Origin: JBFXDI01 sp050181295
GTDB taxonomy: Bacteria > Pseudomonadota > Alphaproteobacteria > Rhizobiales > Aestuariivirgaceae
Assembly (NCBI GenBank): GCA_050181295.1
Contig: JBFXDI010000030.1
Coordinates: 1 to 33,971 of the forward strand
Reading direction: 5' to 3'
Length of the DNA stretch: 33,971 nt
The notes beneath the pieces are model-generated. The model was not told where the DNA came from. It worked only from the letters and a program-made list of their open reading frames with translations, and searched no databases. Positions 8,288 to 15,762 of this stretch are shown in pieces (positions within the stretch are counted from its first letter, which is position 1; the number at the start of each line of letters is the position of its first letter). The position numbers and the translations under genes are program-made.

Positions 8288-9256
8288 CTACTTGATCCAG
8301 GCGGACCAGCGGGCCTCGTTCTTCGCCATCCAGTCGGCGACGACCTCCTCGACCTTCTTGCCGTTGAGATCGACGTCGGCGACCATGGCGCCCATCTCGT
8401 CGTTGGCGAGGGTGAAGGCCTTGATTGCCCTGTGCGCTCCCGGCCACTTGTCCTTGACCCCCGCCCACGCGACCTTCCAGATCGGTCCGCGCGGCTTGCC
8501 GCAGTCGTAGGCGGCGTCAGGATTGATACCCGACTTCGGGTCCTCGTAACACGCCTTCTCGTATTTCGGGAATTCGATCCACTCGCCCTTGTACTTCACG
8601 GGCGCCCAGTGGGGCGCGTAGATCCAGAGGATGATCGGCGCCTTGCGCTGGTAGGCGGATTCGAGCTCGGCGAAGAGCGCCGCGTCGGTTCCGGCATGCA
8701 CGACCTCGAAGGGCAGGCCGAGCGCCGCCACGCGCTCGTCGTCGAAACCTCCCCATGTCACGGGGCCGCCGAGATAGCGGCCCTTGGGCGCGGTCTCGGC
8801 CGTCGAGAAGGCCTCGGCGCATTTCGGATCCTTGAGCGCCTCCCAGTTCGGCAGCCCCGGGCACTTCTCCTTCATGTACTCCGGATACCACCACTCCTCG
8901 ATCGCCTGCATGCCGGTCTCGCCGACATTCTCGACCTGGCCTGTCTTGGTGGCCTCGTCCATGGCGTCGCGGCCGGTCGTCTCCCACATCTCCATCGCGA
9001 CATGCAGATCGCCCGTCTTCAGCCCGGCGAACTGCGCCAGATAGTCGGCCTGCACGAACTCGACGTTGTAACCCGCCTTCTTCAGCACCTCGCCCATGAT
9101 GTTGGTGGTGATGAGCTGGCCGGTCCAGTCGTGCAGCGTGAGCTTGATGGGATCCTTGGACTCGGGCTCGGCGAAGCCCGCCTGAGGCATGCACAGCGAA
9201 AGTCCCAGAAAGCCGGCAGCCACGGCAACGCGCTTCCAGCATCGAGCCTTGGACAT
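8288..9256 (-). CDS. ProX-type periplasmic binding protein
   Basis: A 322-residue substrate-binding protein of the OpuAC/ProX family for quaternary or methylated amines. It has a cleavable signal peptide (basic MSKARCWKR, hydrophobic core, probable cut after AGFA near residue 29) and then a mature start leading to LTLHDWTGQL. The mature chain is rich in Trp and Tyr (EMWETTG, EEWWYPEY, ILWIYAPHW), as expected for an aromatic cage around a trimethylammonium-like group. The ATG at 9256 is chosen because the signal peptide begins there and GGGGGAG lies about 7 bases upstream. It is the first gene of the operon and divergent from the DeoR-type regulator. Ligand identity is unproven. Confidence 0.9.
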   Translation of the reverse strand: MSKARCWKRVAVAAGFLGLSLCMPQAGFAEPESKDPIKLTLHDWTGQLITTNIMGEVLKKAGYNVEFVQADYLAQFAGLKTGDLHVAMEMWETTGRDAMDEATKTGQVENVGETGMQAIEEWWYPEYMKEKCPGLPNWEALKDPKCAEAFSTAETAPKGRYLGGPVTWGGFDDERVAALGLPFEVVHAGTDAALFAELESAYQRKAPIILWIYAPHWAPVKYKGEWIEFPKYEKACYEDPKSGINPDAAYDCGKPRGPIWKVAWAGVKDKWPGAHRAIKAFTLANDEMGAMVADVDLNGKKVEEVVADWMAKNEARWSAWIK

Positions 9257-9340
9257 GGTCTCGCTCCCCCGTTTTGTCCCTTCGCCATTGTCGCATTCGC
9301 GCATCGGCGAACCCGGAGTTTGGCGCAGCCGCAAGTGGCA

Positions 9341-9402
9341 AGTCAATCATTTGTAGGATGAAATTTGTGACATCATTTGGCTTCGCTTGCGTCTTTGATG
9401 TC
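9341..9402. promoter_or_regulatory. Candidate operator region of the divergent regulator/transporter
   Basis: The 208-base divergent gap contains a perfect 7-bp inverted repeat, GACATCA (9369-9375) and TGATGTC (9396-9402). It also contains a direct repeat ATCATTTG (9346-9353 and 9372-9379), one copy touching a minus-strand -35-like TTGACT (complement of 9341-9346). This part is more AT-rich than its surroundings. It is a reasonable binding region for the adjacent DeoR-family protein, but no site has been matched to a known consensus. Confidence 0.45.
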
Positions 9403-9464
9403 CTCGAACCAAGGACCGCCACAACGAGCTTGCCCGATTACCACAAGATCGCGCATAAAGTCAC

Positions 9465-10229
9465 ATGCGAGCCTCCAAGCGACACAGCGAGATTCTGCGC
9501 ATCCTGAGCCTGGAAGGAACCGCGAGCATCGCATCGCTGGCGGAGCGTTTCAGCGTCTCGCTGGAGACGATCCGTCGCGACATCGCACCCCTCGTGGATC
9601 GAGGAGAGGCGGTGAAGCACCACGGCGCGGTCAGCCTCTCACAGCATGCTTCCGAGGCGCCCTTCGAGCGGCGCATGCGGGAGAACGCTGTGGAGAAGCG
9701 CGCCATCGCGACGGCGGTGGCGGAGGCAGTCGAGGACGGTGACAGCCTCATGCTCGACACCGGCACCACCACCAGCGTGCTGGCGCGGGCGCTCCTCTCG
9801 AAGCGCAACCTCACGGTCGTCACCAACTCCTCCGACATCGCCCGCACGCTTTCGACCGTCAACGGCAACACGGTGTTCATGGCGGGCGGACAGTTGCACG
9901 GAGACAATGGCGCCGCCTTCGGCTCCTCCTCGATCGACTTCGTTTCCAAGTTCAAGGTCCGGCACGCCATCATCACCATCGCGGCGCTCGATGCCGAGGC
10001 GGGACCCACGGACTATATCCTCGCGGAGGCGGAGTTCGCGCGCACGGTGCTCGCCTGCGGCGAGCGGCGGCTGATCGTCACCGACCACTCCAAGTTCGGC
10101 CGGCGCGCGCTGATCAAGGTCTGCGACTTCGGCGATTTCGACACGCTGGTGACGGACCGGGCGCCTCCCGCCGATCTCGCCGCGATGCTGTCGCAGGCCG
10201 GCGTGGAGACGGTCGTGGCGGCGCTCTGA
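9465..10229 (+). CDS. DeoR/GlpR-family transcriptional regulator
   Basis: A 254-residue regulator with an N-terminal winged helix-turn-helix (about 1-57, including ASIASLAERFSVSLETIRRDI) and a C-terminal DeoRC sensor domain (from about 75; DTGTTTSVLARAL near 97-109 is the phosphate-binding loop region of the family). DeoR-family proteins are usually repressors released by phosphorylated metabolites. It diverges from the transporter/kinase/demethylase operon and probably controls it; the operon's own kinase could make the ligand (inference). No Shine-Dalgarno sequence is visible before the ATG at 9465, although the protein start fits the family well. It ends 6 bases before the convergent CAP-domain gene. 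Confidence 0.9.
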   Translation: MRASKRHSEILRILSLEGTASIASLAERFSVSLETIRRDIAPLVDRGEAVKHHGAVSLSQHASEAPFERRMRENAVEKRAIATAVAEAVEDGDSLMLDTGTTTSVLARALLSKRNLTVVTNSSDIARTLSTVNGNTVFMAGGQLHGDNGAAFGSSSIDFVSKFKVRHAIITIAALDAEAGPTDYILAEAEFARTVLACGERRLIVTDHSKFGRRALIKVCDFGDFDTLVTDRAPPADLAAMLSQAGVETVVAAL

Positions 10230-10235
10230 GAGCGG

Positions 10236-10913
10236 CTATTGAATGCTGTCGACGCCGAAGGTCATGATGCCCATGCCGCCGATCTGGGGCTGCTGCCCCT
10301 CGGCGGAGCGCTTCTCGCAGCTTCCGTCCGCCGGAGCCGGAACCTCGGGCGCGCATTTCTCCCAGAAGATCTGCACGGCATAGAGATGGTTGCCGACCGC
10401 CACGGCCCCGGTCGAGACGAGCCCGTAGTTGCGGTTCATGAGATTGCGGCGATGGGCGCTCGAGTCGAGCCACTGCCCGAAGAGGCGCTGGGCCTTGGCC
10501 TTGTCGATGTCGCCCGGCTGGCGGTCACGGGCGGCGTTCTCGCCGTAGCCGCCGTTGACCTCCGGGTCGCCGAACGCCGCGAAGCGGGCCTTGAAGGAAT
10601 AGCCGCCGGCCGAGCTGTGACCGACGAAATTGCCTTTCAGCATCTCGATCGCCTGGGCGCGGGCGGCGGTCTTCAGGAGCTTGCTCGAGACGAGCGGTGG
10701 GCGGCCTTCCTTGCGGCGCGCCGAGGCGGCGAGCGCGTCGAGATAGGCCTCGAGGTCGGGCCGGAGCTTCGCTCCCTTGAGACCGCCGACCAGCCCCTCC
10801 GCATAAGCGCGGTAGGGGGGTGCGGCCCCGGCGGGCACGGCGAGGAGGAGCGCCGCCAGGAAAGCCAGCGCGCAGGAAAGACGCTTCGACATCTTGGACA
10901 TGGGCGGCAGCAT
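10236..10913 (-). CDS. Secreted CAP-domain (SCP/PR-1-like) protein
   Basis: A 225-residue exported protein. Residues 1-30 form a signal peptide (MSKRLSC then a leucine/alanine core, probable cleavage at AGA-A). The rest is a CAP domain of bacterial type: GHSSAGGYSF, NGGYGENAA, and a W..SSAHRRNLMNRNYG block carry the usual His/Glu positions and the fold's signature. Bacterial CAP proteins are secreted or envelope-associated, and their activity is poorly defined. Start could be ATG 10913, 10901 or 10892; the first has a weak AGGG upstream. It is a single gene, convergent with the DeoR-type regulator and divergent from def. Confidence 0.82.
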   Translation of the reverse strand: MLPPMSKMSKRLSCALAFLAALLLAVPAGAAPPYRAYAEGLVGGLKGAKLRPDLEAYLDALAASARRKEGRPPLVSSKLLKTAARAQAIEMLKGNFVGHSSAGGYSFKARFAAFGDPEVNGGYGENAARDRQPGDIDKAKAQRLFGQWLDSSAHRRNLMNRNYGLVSTGAVAVGNHLYAVQIFWEKCAPEVPAPADGSCEKRSAEGQQPQIGGMGIMTFGVDSIQ

Positions 10914-10976
10914 CGTCCAACAGCCCTAACAGAAGGTTTCCGGCCCCGTAAACCCCGTCCCGCCACGAGCCCGCGA

Positions 10977-11005
10977 TTGACCGTCCGGAGGCGATTGCCT
11001 ATTTG
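10977..11005 (+). promoter_or_regulatory. Probable promoter of def-fmt-truA
   Basis: TTGACC (10977-10982) and TATTTG (11000-11005) are separated by 17 bases and lie 17 bases before the def start. The -35 is close to consensus; the -10 is weak. An AGGAG ribosome site follows at about 11012-11016. Confidence 0.45.
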
Positions 11006-11022
11006 AACGGCAGGAGTTCCCC

Positions 11023-11544
11023 ATGGCCATTCGCGACATCGTCAAGATCCCGGAACCGGTGCTCAAGACCGTCTCCCAGCCCGTGCCGGCCGTGACCGAC
11101 GAGGTGCGGACGCTCATGGACGACATGCTCCAGACCATGTACGCGGCGCCGGGGATCGGCCTCGCCGCGGTGCAGATCGGAATCCCGAAGCGGATCGTGG
11201 TCATCGACCTCTCGCGCGACGAGGGGCCGCGCGATCCCATGTTCTTCGTCAACCCGGAAATCGTCTGGTCGTCGGAGGAGACGAACGAGCACGAGGAAGG
11301 CTGCCTCTCGATCCCCGAGATCTTCGACATGGTAACGCGGCCGGCGGAGGTGAAGGTCCGGTATCTCGACCGCTTCGGCGTGCCGCAGGAGCGCCATTGC
11401 GAGGGGCTGCTCGCGACCTGCATCCAGCACGAGATCGATCACCTGAACGGCGTGCTCTTCATCGACTACCTGTCGCGGCTGAAGCGCGACCGGGTGGTGA
11501 AGAAGTTCACCAAGGTCGCGAAGCTCCAGAAGACCGGGACGTGA
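11023..11544 (+). CDS. def: Peptide deformylase
   Basis: A 173-residue metalloenzyme that removes the formyl group from the N-terminal methionine of new proteins. All three family motifs are present: GIGLAAVQ (44-51), EGCLS with metal ligand Cys94 (92-96) and HEIDH (136-140), giving metal ligands His136 and His140 and catalytic Glu137. ATG at 11023 with AGGAG upstream. It is followed 34 bases later by fmt, which makes the formyl-Met-tRNA whose formyl group it removes, so the gene pair is functionally coherent. Confidence 0.97.
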   Translation: MAIRDIVKIPEPVLKTVSQPVPAVTDEVRTLMDDMLQTMYAAPGIGLAAVQIGIPKRIVVIDLSRDEGPRDPMFFVNPEIVWSSEETNEHEEGCLSIPEIFDMVTRPAEVKVRYLDRFGVPQERHCEGLLATCIQHEIDHLNGVLFIDYLSRLKRDRVVKKFTKVAKLQKTGT

Positions 11545-11578
11545 GCTTCGGCACGCGGCAGCACACCCCTCGTCCGTC

Positions 11579-12511
11579 ATGAAGCTCGTGTTCATGGGCA
11601 CGCCGGACTTCGCGGTCCCCACATTCGCCCGCCTCCTTGAGGACGGCCATACGGCCCTCGCCGCCTATACGCAGCCGCCCCGCGTCGCCGGACGCGGCAT
11701 GTCCGAGCGCCCCTCCCGCGTTCACGCCTTCGCGGCCGCGCGCGGCATCGAAGTCCGGCACCCGGGCTCGCTGCGCCCGGAAGAAGAAGTCCAAGCGTTC
11801 CGGGCGCTTGGGGCGGACGCGGCAGTGGTCGCGGCCTACGGCCTCATCCTGCCCGAAGCCATCCTCCATGGCACGCGGCTTGGCGCCTTCAACGTGCATG
11901 CCTCTCTCCTGCCGCGCTGGCGGGGCGCAGCTCCCATCAATCGCGCCATCATGGCCGGCGATGCCGAGACCGGGGTCTCGATCATGCGGATGGAGAAGGA
12001 CCTCGACACGGGAGCCGTCTGCCTCTCCAGCGCCCTTCCCATCACGCCGGAAACGACAGCCGGCATGCTCCACGACCGGCTGGCCATGCTCGGCGCGGAT
12101 CTCCTGTCGCAGGCGCTGAGGCGGCTCGAGGACGGCGCGCTCGAATGCGTGCCGCAGCCAGAGGACGGCATCACCTATGCGACCAAGCTCTCCAAGTCGG
12201 AGACCCGCATCGACTTCACCCGCAGCGCGGCGGACGTCGTGCGACACATCCACGGTCTCTCGCCCTCCCCCGGCGCATGGTTCGCGCTCGACATCGCGGA
12301 GAAACCCTCGCGCATCAAGGTGCTGACGGCCGAAGCCACATCCGGGCGAGGAGAGCCAGGAACGGTCATCGACGGAAAGCTCACCATCGCCTGCGGCGAG
12401 GGCGCGGTGCGGCCATTGACGCTGCAGCGTGCGGGCAAGGCAGCGCTCGCGGCGGGCGACTTCCAGCGCGGCACGCCCGTGCCGGCGGGCACGTGCATCG
12501 CCGGGGCCTGA
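11579..12511 (+). CDS. fmt: Methionyl-tRNA formyltransferase
   Basis: A 310-residue enzyme that formylates initiator Met-tRNA using 10-formyltetrahydrofolate. The N-terminal Rossmann domain begins KLVFMGTPDFAVPTF. The catalytic residues are recognisable: Asn105 and His107 in NVHASLLPRWRGAAPI and Asp143 in the LDTG motif. The C-terminal tRNA-binding domain spans roughly 205-310. It lies between def and truA on the same strand, with 6 bases to truA, and the length is standard. No clear ribosome site is seen, so translation may depend on coupling to def. Confidence 0.97.
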   Translation: MKLVFMGTPDFAVPTFARLLEDGHTALAAYTQPPRVAGRGMSERPSRVHAFAAARGIEVRHPGSLRPEEEVQAFRALGADAAVVAAYGLILPEAILHGTRLGAFNVHASLLPRWRGAAPINRAIMAGDAETGVSIMRMEKDLDTGAVCLSSALPITPETTAGMLHDRLAMLGADLLSQALRRLEDGALECVPQPEDGITYATKLSKSETRIDFTRSAADVVRHIHGLSPSPGAWFALDIAEKPSRIKVLTAEATSGRGEPGTVIDGKLTIACGEGAVRPLTLQRAGKAALAAGDFQRGTPVPAGTCIAGA

Positions 12512-12517
12512 CCGACG

Positions 12518-13252
12518 ATGCGCCGCTACCGCATCACCATCGAGTATGACGGCGGCCCCTTCGTCGGCTGGCAGCGCCAGGACAACGGGCCCACGGTTCA
12601 AGGCGCGATCGAGAGCGCGCTGGCGAAGCTCGGAGAACCCGTCACCGCGACCGGCGCGGGCCGCACGGACGCCGGCGTGCATGCGCTGGGACAGGTCGCG
12701 CATTTCGATCTCGAGAAGGCGTGGGCGGGCGACAAGCTCCGCGACGCGCTCAACGCGCATCTGAGGCCGGACCCGGTCGCGGTGCTGGAGGCCGGAGAAG
12801 CCGAGCCGGATTTTCATGCCCGCTTCTCGGCGCGCGGGCGGCACTATCTCTACCGCATCCTCGACCGGCGGGCCGGCCCGGCGCTCGAGCGCGGCCGCGT
12901 GTGGTGGCGGCCGCGGACACTCGACGCGGACGCCATGCACGAGGCCGCGCAGACTCTCGTCGGGCATCACGACTTCACCACCTTCCGCTCAAGCGAGTGC
13001 CAGGCGGCTTCTCCCGTGAAGACGCTCGACCGGCTCCAGGTCACGCGCGAGGAGGGAGAGGTGCGGATCCAGGCGAGCGCGCGCTCCTTCCTGCACAACC
13101 AGGTGCGCTCCATGGCGGGCTCGCTGGCGCTCGTCGGCGAAGGCCGCTGGAGCGCTCACGATCTCGCCTCAGCGCTTCAGGCCCGCGACCGCACGGCCTG
13201 CGGGCCCGTGGCGCCGCCCGAGGGCCTCTATCTGGTGCAGGTCGACTACTGA
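12518..13252 (+). CDS. truA: tRNA pseudouridine(38-40) synthase
   Basis: A 244-residue pseudouridine synthase that modifies positions 38-40 in the tRNA anticodon stem-loop. The catalytic Asp51 sits in GAGRTDAGVHALGQ (47-60), and the usual N-terminal YDGGPFVGWQRQ and C-terminal RSFLHNQVRSMAGSL blocks are present. It is the last gene of def-fmt-truA, ending 52 bases before the convergent dapE stop. The length and motifs are normal. Confidence 0.97.
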   Translation: MRRYRITIEYDGGPFVGWQRQDNGPTVQGAIESALAKLGEPVTATGAGRTDAGVHALGQVAHFDLEKAWAGDKLRDALNAHLRPDPVAVLEAGEAEPDFHARFSARGRHYLYRILDRRAGPALERGRVWWRPRTLDADAMHEAAQTLVGHHDFTTFRSSECQAASPVKTLDRLQVTREEGEVRIQASARSFLHNQVRSMAGSLALVGEGRWSAHDLASALQARDRTACGPVAPPEGLYLVQVDY

Positions 13253-13258
13253 TCAGCC

Positions 13259-13306
13259 GACGAACCGGGCCATGACAATTTGAGAAAGTTGCGAGTTTGG
13301 TTCGTC
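13259..13306. terminator. Inverted repeat between convergent truA and dapE
   Basis: GACGAACC (13259-13266) and GGTTCGTC (13299-13306) form a perfect 8-bp inverted repeat around a 32-base, AT-richer loop, exactly filling the gap between the two stop codons. It may be a bidirectional terminator, but the large loop and missing T-run make this uncertain. Confidence 0.4.
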
Positions 13307-14477
13307 ACGGGCGGATCTTGGTGAAATAGCCCTCGATCACCCGGCCGTAGATACGGGTCAGGGCCTCGAGCTCGGCGAGCGGTATGCGCTCGTCCGCCTG
13401 ATGGATGGTCTGGTTGACGGGGCCGAACTCGACGACCGGGCAATAGTCCTTCACGAAGCGGGCGTCCGACGTACCGCCGGAGGTACTCAGGGCCGGCCTG
13501 ACGCCCGTCTCGACTTGCACGGCCTCCACCACCACGTCGACCAGCGGACCCGGCTCGGTGAGGAAGCAGTCGGCGCCCTCGACGGTGGCGACGGCGAATG
13601 TACCGCCCATCTCGCGCTCGACGGCCGCGCATTGGCCGCGCACCCAGGCTTTCAGGCTTTCCGCGTCATGGCGGTCGTTGAAGCGGATGTTGAAGCGCGC
13701 GACCGCCTTCGCCGGGATGACGTTGTGCGCCGGATTGCCGACGTCGAAGCCGGTGACGGCGAGCGTCGAGGGATCGAAATGGGCGCTCCCCTCGTCGAGC
13801 CTCGCGGCGGCCACGCGGTCGATGAGGCGCGCGAGCCGCGGAATCGGATTGTCGGCCTTGTGGGGATAGGCCGAATGGCCCTGCACGCCCGTCGCCGTCA
13901 CCTCGAAGTGGATCGAGCCGCGGCGGCCGATCTTGACGGCATCGCCCAGCACCTCAGGGCAGGTCGGCTCGCCGACGAGGCAGTGGTCCGGAACCTGCCC
14001 CTGCTCCTTCAGCCACTGCAGCACCTTGACGGTGCCGTTGATGGCCACACTCTCCTCATCGCCTGTGATGAGAAGCGAGACCGAGCCCGGAAGCTTGCCG
14101 CCATGCCGGCGCGCGAAGCCGATTGCGGCGGCGGCGAAGGCCGCGACCGAGCCCTTCATGTCGCAGGCGCCGCGCCCGTAGAGGACGCCGTCCTCGACCT
14201 CCGCCGCGAAGGGCGGATGCGACCAGAGCGCGTCGGCGCCCGGCGGCACGACGTCGGTGTGACCGGCAAAGCAGAGATGCGGTCCGCCCTGGCCCAGGCG
14301 CGCGAACAGGTTCTCGACGTCGGGTGTGCCTGCCTGTGCAAACCTGAGGCGGTGGCACACGAAGCCTTCCGGACGCAGCAGGTCCTCCAGCACCGTGAGC
14401 GCCCCGGCTTCCGCCGGCGTCACGGAGGGGCAGCGGACAAGGCTCTTCAAGATCTCCGCGCTGGAGGGCGCCGTCAT
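13305..14477 (-). CDS. dapE: Succinyl-diaminopimelate desuccinylase
   Basis: A 390-residue M20-family dizinc hydrolase that cleaves N-succinyl-LL-diaminopimelate in lysine and cell-wall precursor synthesis. Zinc ligands and catalytic residues are visible: His73 and Asp75 in GHTDVVPPG, Asp106 in GRGACDMKGS, Glu141/Glu142 in TGDEES, and the late His in NQTIHQADERIP. A TTG three codons upstream (14486) is possible, but ATG 14477 has AGG at a normal distance, whereas the TTG directly abuts that AGG. dapD lies two genes upstream on the same strand, so both succinylase-branch enzymes are local. Confidence 0.96.
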   Translation of the reverse strand: MTAPSSAEILKSLVRCPSVTPAEAGALTVLEDLLRPEGFVCHRLRFAQAGTPDVENLFARLGQGGPHLCFAGHTDVVPPGADALWSHPPFAAEVEDGVLYGRGACDMKGSVAAFAAAAIGFARRHGGKLPGSVSLLITGDEESVAINGTVKVLQWLKEQGQVPDHCLVGEPTCPEVLGDAVKIGRRGSIHFEVTATGVQGHSAYPHKADNPIPRLARLIDRVAAARLDEGSAHFDPSTLAVTGFDVGNPAHNVIPAKAVARFNIRFNDRHDAESLKAWVRGQCAAVEREMGGTFAVATVEGADCFLTEPGPLVDVVVEAVQVETGVRPALSTSGGTSDARFVKDYCPVVEFGPVNQTIHQADERIPLAELEALTRIYGRVIEGYFTKIRP

Positions 14478-14487
14478 GGCGTTCAAC

Positions 14488-14826
14488 CTACTGGCGCGAG
14501 AGCTCTTCAGCGAGCCGGCTGTTGTGGCGGTTGATCCAGCCGGGGATGAGGAAGGCGTCGATCAGGATCCAGATCCAGAGCGGCACCAGGAACAGGAAGC
14601 CGAGGCCGAAAACCCAGACCAGCAGCCAGCCGAGCCCGTGCAGGCAGAGCTGGATCAGGCCGGTGAAGATGCGGCTGCAGTAGAAGCGGTGGGCGCCGAA
14701 GGTGCCGAGGAAGATCCACAGCACATAGGCGAGGACCACCGACTTCTTGTTGGCCTCGAACATCATCATGGCCCGGCCGTCGCCGCTCACGGCCGCTCGG
14801 CTGTCGGTGGGCAGGGTGGACGCCAT
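14488..14826 (-). CDS. TM2-domain membrane protein
   Basis: A 112-residue membrane protein. After a ~25-residue polar N-terminus come two hydrophobic helices (about 29-45 and 52-85, the second long and Trp/Leu/Phe-rich) with the TM2-family core GTFGAHRFYCSRIFTGLIQL between them, and then a short polar tail. The family has no established function. ATG at 14826 is chosen because GGGAGG lies 9 bases upstream; a TTG at 14835 directly abuts that site. It sits between dapD and dapE on the same strand, 10 bases before dapE. No link to lysine synthesis is known. Confidence 0.85.
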   Translation of the reverse strand: MASTLPTDSRAAVSGDGRAMMMFEANKKSVVLAYVLWIFLGTFGAHRFYCSRIFTGLIQLCLHGLGWLLVWVFGLGFLFLVPLWIWILIDAFLIPGWINRHNSRLAEELSRQ

Positions 14827-14899
14827 GGACTTCAACCTCCCGGCTGAGACTTCGATCGCTTTCGCAGATAGGCACTCTCGGCCCCGCTGACCAGATGTC

Positions 14900-15742
14900 C
14901 TAGTCCCGGAGCAGCTCGTTTATCGACGTTTTCGAGCGCGTCCTCTCATCCACGCGCTTGACGATGACGGCGCAGTAGAGGCCGGGTCCCGGCTCGCCGC
15001 CGGGCAGCGGCTTGCCCGGCATGGTGCCGGAGACGACCACCGAATAGGGCGGCACCTTGCCCATGAACACCTCGCCCGTGGCGCGGTCGACGATCCGGGT
15101 CGAGGCGCCGAGATAGACGCCCATGGAGAGCACCGAGCCCTCGCCGACCAGCACGCCCTCCGCGACCTCGGCACGGGCGCCGATGAAGCAGTTGTCCTCG
15201 ATGATGACGGGACCCGCCTGCAGGGGCTCGAGCACGCCGCCGATGCCGGCACCGCCCGAGATGTGGCAGTTCCTGCCGATCTGCGCGCAGGAGCCGACGG
15301 TCGCCCAGGTATCGATCATGGTGCCCGAGTCGACATAGGCGCCGAGGTTGACGAAGGAGGGCATGAGAACGACGCCCGACGCGATATGGGCCGAGCGACG
15401 CACGATGCAGTTCGGCACGGCGCGGAAGCCCGCGGCGCGGAACTCCTTCTCGCCCCAGCCGTCGAACTTGGAAGGCACCTTGTCCCACCAGGTCGAACCG
15501 TCAGGCCCGCCCGCAATGGCGGTCATGTCGTTGAGGCGGAAGGAGAGGAGCACGGCTTTCTTGAGCCACTGGTTGACGGTCCAGCCGTCCGCACCCTTCT
15601 CCGCCACGCGCGCCTTGCCGGCATCGAGCATCGCCAGCGCCTCGTTCACGGCCTCCCGCAGCTTGCCGGTGGTGGCGGCCGTGACGCCCTCGCGCGCCTC
15701 CCAGGCCTCCTCGATGGTCTTCCGCAATCCGTCCGTCGCCAT
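14900..15742 (-). CDS. dapD: Tetrahydrodipicolinate N-succinyltransferase
   Basis: A 280-residue cytosolic enzyme that transfers succinyl from succinyl-CoA to tetrahydrodipicolinate in lysine biosynthesis. The N-terminal helical domain (LRKTIEEAWEAR) is followed by a left-handed beta-helix of hexapeptide repeats (about 105-235), with the family blocks FVNLGAYVDSGTMIDTWATV and NCHISGGAGIGGVLEP. The C-terminal region ends with TRSKTSINELLRD. ATG at 15742 has GGGGAAG upstream; the frame is open further but overlaps the HAD phosphatase gene. It is followed by the TM2 gene and dapE. Confidence 0.97.
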   Translation of the reverse strand: MATDGLRKTIEEAWEAREGVTAATTGKLREAVNEALAMLDAGKARVAEKGADGWTVNQWLKKAVLLSFRLNDMTAIAGGPDGSTWWDKVPSKFDGWGEKEFRAAGFRAVPNCIVRRSAHIASGVVLMPSFVNLGAYVDSGTMIDTWATVGSCAQIGRNCHISGGAGIGGVLEPLQAGPVIIEDNCFIGARAEVAEGVLVGEGSVLSMGVYLGASTRIVDRATGEVFMGKVPPYSVVVSGTMPGKPLPGGEPGPGLYCAVIVKRVDERTRSKTSINELLRD

Positions 15743-15762
15743 AAGCTTCCCCTGCTTCGATT

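Noticed and set aside
11507..12970. 487-codon open frame opposite fmt and truA
   Set aside because: It lies wholly opposite two intact housekeeping genes, with no recognisable domain.
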